DNA of 64,000 nt, taken from NCBI GenBank assembly GCA_013399895.1, contig VXBA01001693.1:816123-880122 (forward strand), given 5' to 3'. This document shows, piece by piece, positions 61,508 through 64,000 of this stretch. Positions within the stretch are counted from its first letter, which is position 1, and every line of letters begins with the position of its first letter. The position numbers were made by a program, and so were the translations under genes. Under the pieces are notes generated by a model. The model saw only the letters and a list, made by a program, of their open reading frames with translations. It was not told where the DNA came from and made no database searches. The stretch is from Serilophus lunatus. Lineage: Eukaryota > Chordata > Aves > Passeriformes > Eurylaimidae.

Positions 61508-63350
61508 TAAACTGGGATCACAAGTGAACATTGCTGGGTCATGTCCAGCTTTGCTCCATCAGCACCCCCAAGTCCTTCTCAGCAGGGCTGCTCTCAATCT
61601 CTTTATTCCCCATATTGTACTGACACTGGAGGTTGCCCTGACTGAGATGCAGCATGTTGCACCTCACGAGATTCACATGGGCCCACCTTGCAAGCTTTTC
61701 CAGGTCTCTCTGGATGGCATCCTGTCTTTTTGGTGTGTCAACCACTCAACTTGGTGTCATCTGCAAATTTGCTGAGGGCGCATTTGCTCCCTTTGCCTAT
61801 GTCATTAATGAAGATATTTAATAATGCTTGTCCCAATACAGACCTCTAAGGGATATCACTTGGCACTGATGTCCACTGGGACATTTAGCCATGGTACTAA
61901 TAATGCAAGGTTGTGGGTTTAATTCCCATACGGGCCATTCCCTTAAGAGTTGTACTCTATGATCTTCCAACTCAGAATATTCAGGGTATATACGTGAATT
62001 TCTTATCCACCAAACCATCCACTCATCAAATCTATCTCTTGCTAATTTAGGGAGAAGGTTGTTGTGGGGAACTGTGTCAAAGGCTTTACAGAAGCCCAGA
62101 TAGATGACATCCATACCTCTTCTCTTGTCCACTGATGTAATCCCTCCATTGTAGAAGGCCACTGAGTTGGTCAGGCAGGACTTGCCCTTCGTGAAACTGT
62201 GTTGGTTGTCACAAATCATCTCCTTGTCTTTTATGTGCCTTAGCATATCTTCTAGGGGGATCTGTTCCGTGATATTCCCAAGCACAGAGTTGAGGCTGAC
62301 AATTCAATTGTTCTTTCTACCATTTTTATAAAAGGGTGCAATATTTCCCTTTTTCCAGCCACCAGCAGCTTCATCTCACTGCCATGATTTGTTTTGAATA
62401 TTAGGGATAGTGGCTTGGCAACTACATCAGCAATTCCCTTGGGACTCTATAACACATCAGGTCCCATAGACTTATGTATATTCAGGTTCCTTGCCTTTCT
62501 CTTACAGTGGGAAGGACTTATTTCCCTCAATCCCCATCTTGCAGTTTACCCACTCAAGAGAAGTGGGAAGAGAGGTTGCCGGTGAAACTCAGGCGAAAAA
62601 ATTTCTTGAGTACCTCAGCCTTCTCATCATCCATAGCTTCCGTTTTGCCAGCCTTGTTTATGAGGGGCAGTATACTTTATTTGATCTTCTTTTCTTCCTA
62701 ACATGTAGAACAGTTTGACTGTAGAAGCCTTTCTTGTTCTTCTTTGTGTTCCTCGCCCCTTGATATTCCTCACTCCATTGCTATACAGCCAGGCAATTCA
62801 TACTCTTCCTGAATACCTGTCCTTGCTTCCACTGCCTGTGCATTTCCTTCTTGCCCTTAGTTTGACCAGCAGGTCTCAACTGAGCCATACCAACATCTTG
62901 CCTCCTTCCCCTATTTTTTTCTTGACCTGAGGGTCCAGAGTTCTTTACTCTGTGGAAAGCATCCTTAAAGATCTGCCAGCTCTGTTCTGTTCCCTTACTA
63001 GCAAGGGCAGTTTCCTAGGGGATTCTACTAACTAACTCCTTGAAGAGCTAGAGTTTTGCTTTCCTAAAATTCAGGGTCCTGACTATACTCTTTGCCTGAC
63101 CTGTATTCCTCATGACTGCAAACTCCTCCAATACGTGATCACTGCAGCCCGAGCTGCTTCCAATCTTGATGCCCCTGATTAGTGTGCTCACATGGGTGAC
63201 CAACAGTATTACATCCCCTCTGGTCAGGCTGTCTATTACACAGCTCAAGAAGTTATCCTTCATGCATTCCAAGATTCTTCTGGGTTGCCTACTGTGCTAC
63301 TTGTCTGGCAGATGCTGGGGCAGTTGAAGATCCCCAGCAGGGCAAGAGCC
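61508..63350 (-). pseudogene. CR1 LINE ORF2 relic (endonuclease end plus reverse transcriptase)
   Basis: Minus-strand translation gives, in order from the right: LLGIFNCPSI near 63330 (the GDFN-type endonuclease motif, with D replaced), GCSDHVLEEF within 63048-63272 (the endonuclease SDH motif), TKGKSCLTNSVAFY and CKAFDTVPHNNLL within 61985-62285 (reverse-transcriptase region with the motif-A aspartate in AFDTV), and AIQRDLEKLARWAH with ESSPAEKDLGVL within 61539-61745 (ORF2 C-terminal part). The frames are broken by several shifts and stops, so the copy is dead. It is interrupted by a SINE at 61891-61983. It lacks the CR1 3' UTR and tail, which is unusual because LINE copies normally lose the 5' end. 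Confidence 0.9.
61891..61983 (+). mobile_element. tRNA-Ile-derived SINE (TguSINE1-like), 5'-truncated
   Basis: 'tggtactaataatgcaagg' and 'gggtttaattcccatacggg' plus 'cca' match the anticodon-to-3'-end half of tRNA-Ile(AAU), including a decayed box B. They are followed by a CR1-like tail 'ccttaagagttgtactctat' and 'cttccaactcagaatattc'. This tRNA head with CR1 tail is the structure described for the zebra finch SINE. The CR1 ORF2 text reads through on either side ('actgggacatttagcc' before, 'aatttcttatccaccaaac' after), so the SINE inserted into the older CR1. The D-arm half is missing. Confidence 0.85.
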
Positions 63351-64000
63351 TAGCTTCTTGCAGGTTTAACTAAAGAAAGGCATGCATCTTTCAAATTATT
63401 ATACTCTATATTTTATAATTAACTCTGTAGAAAGAGCAGTGTATAAATGGTACGGTCTGAAAGTATGGTTTAGACATGATTCTTATTTTTAAAAGATCAG
63501 AAAACACTATATAGCTAAATGAAGAGTTGCAAGACATTATTTATTCTGGAAACAATTTTTCCTGACATTTATACATGTTCCCATAATTTATTAATGAGCT
63601 CTGGCAATTTAGAAGATTGTACTCACAAGGTAATAAAAGGTACTTTATCTTTAATTTACAGATATCATCAGAAAATAATACTGACACATTTATTATTTTC
63701 AGCTCCAAGATATTAAAAGTTGTAATGGCATTGTAAGCATTGAAACTTAAATGATTTCACATAGAGTTGTGATACTCTCTTTTCTGTATGTTTAAAAGAT
63801 AAAGTTACATTTACTGTAGGCAGCAAGAGAGACCTGTAACTTCTGCATCAACAGGAAACTCAACAGCAGCAGAGCCTGGATGCTTGATGGTTTCAGGAAG
63901 TTTACTGTGACTTCAGTATGTGCTGAACAGAGTCAGAGCAGCTCCAGTGATATCTTAGTACTGTCACTGCCATCAGAAAAATCTGCCATCTTAGTAACTT
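63351..64000. other. Intergenic, nothing recognised
   Basis: AT-rich sequence beyond the CR1 relic, without a gene or identified repeat. Confidence 0.45.

Noticed and set aside
61891..61945. tRNA-Ile gene
   Set aside because: Only the 3' half matches, box B is decayed, and a CR1-like tail follows, so it is a SINE.

Overview
The window looks like songbird (passerine) nuclear DNA. It has CR1 LINE copies on both strands, avian-type ERVL and ERVK solo LTRs, and one tRNA-Ile-derived SINE with a CR1-like tail, a family I associate with passerines (TguSINE1). These family names are from memory and were not checked by a search. I see no operons, tRNA or rRNA genes, CRISPR arrays or bacterial features. 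Almost all reading frames in the window are chance ORFs or lie inside repeats.

The one protein-coding gene I can support is BCKDHB, the E1-beta subunit of the mitochondrial branched-chain alpha-keto acid dehydrogenase complex. Its last coding exon is at 31820-31960 on the + strand and encodes the C-terminal 46 residues. Positions 1-31819 are then the final coding intron. It carries a 1.1-kb solo LTR (476-1569), two old CR1 copies (about 10718-11560 and 14600-15171), an ERVK-type solo LTR with an intact 6-bp target duplication (21685-22153), and a long repeat-poor AT-rich tract (22160-31819).

A strong splice donor lies only 12 nt after the BCKDHB stop codon. About 6.2 kb downstream, a good acceptor is followed by a roughly 320-nt non-coding block that ends in AATAAA (38129-38450). 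I infer a spliced 3' UTR, with an alternative intronic poly(A) site near 32450. The intron between the two holds a CR1 copy and a minus-strand ERVL LTR.

From about 38.5 kb to the end I find no gene. This fits the gene desert that follows BCKDHB in other vertebrates. The segment is repeat-dense, especially 43-54 kb: three more LTRs or LTR fragments, a new minus-strand LTR-like promoter and poly(A) block near 47 kb, a GC-rich LTR-like block at 49709-50650, and CR1 copies inserted into or next to one another. A 1.8-kb minus-strand CR1 ORF2 relic at 61508-63350 is split by the SINE. Nothing in the window amounts to a new multi-gene system. The items most worth checking are the spliced BCKDHB 3' UTR, the unclassified LTR-like blocks near 47 and 50 kb, and a short motif duplicated at 23.0 and 26.3 kb.
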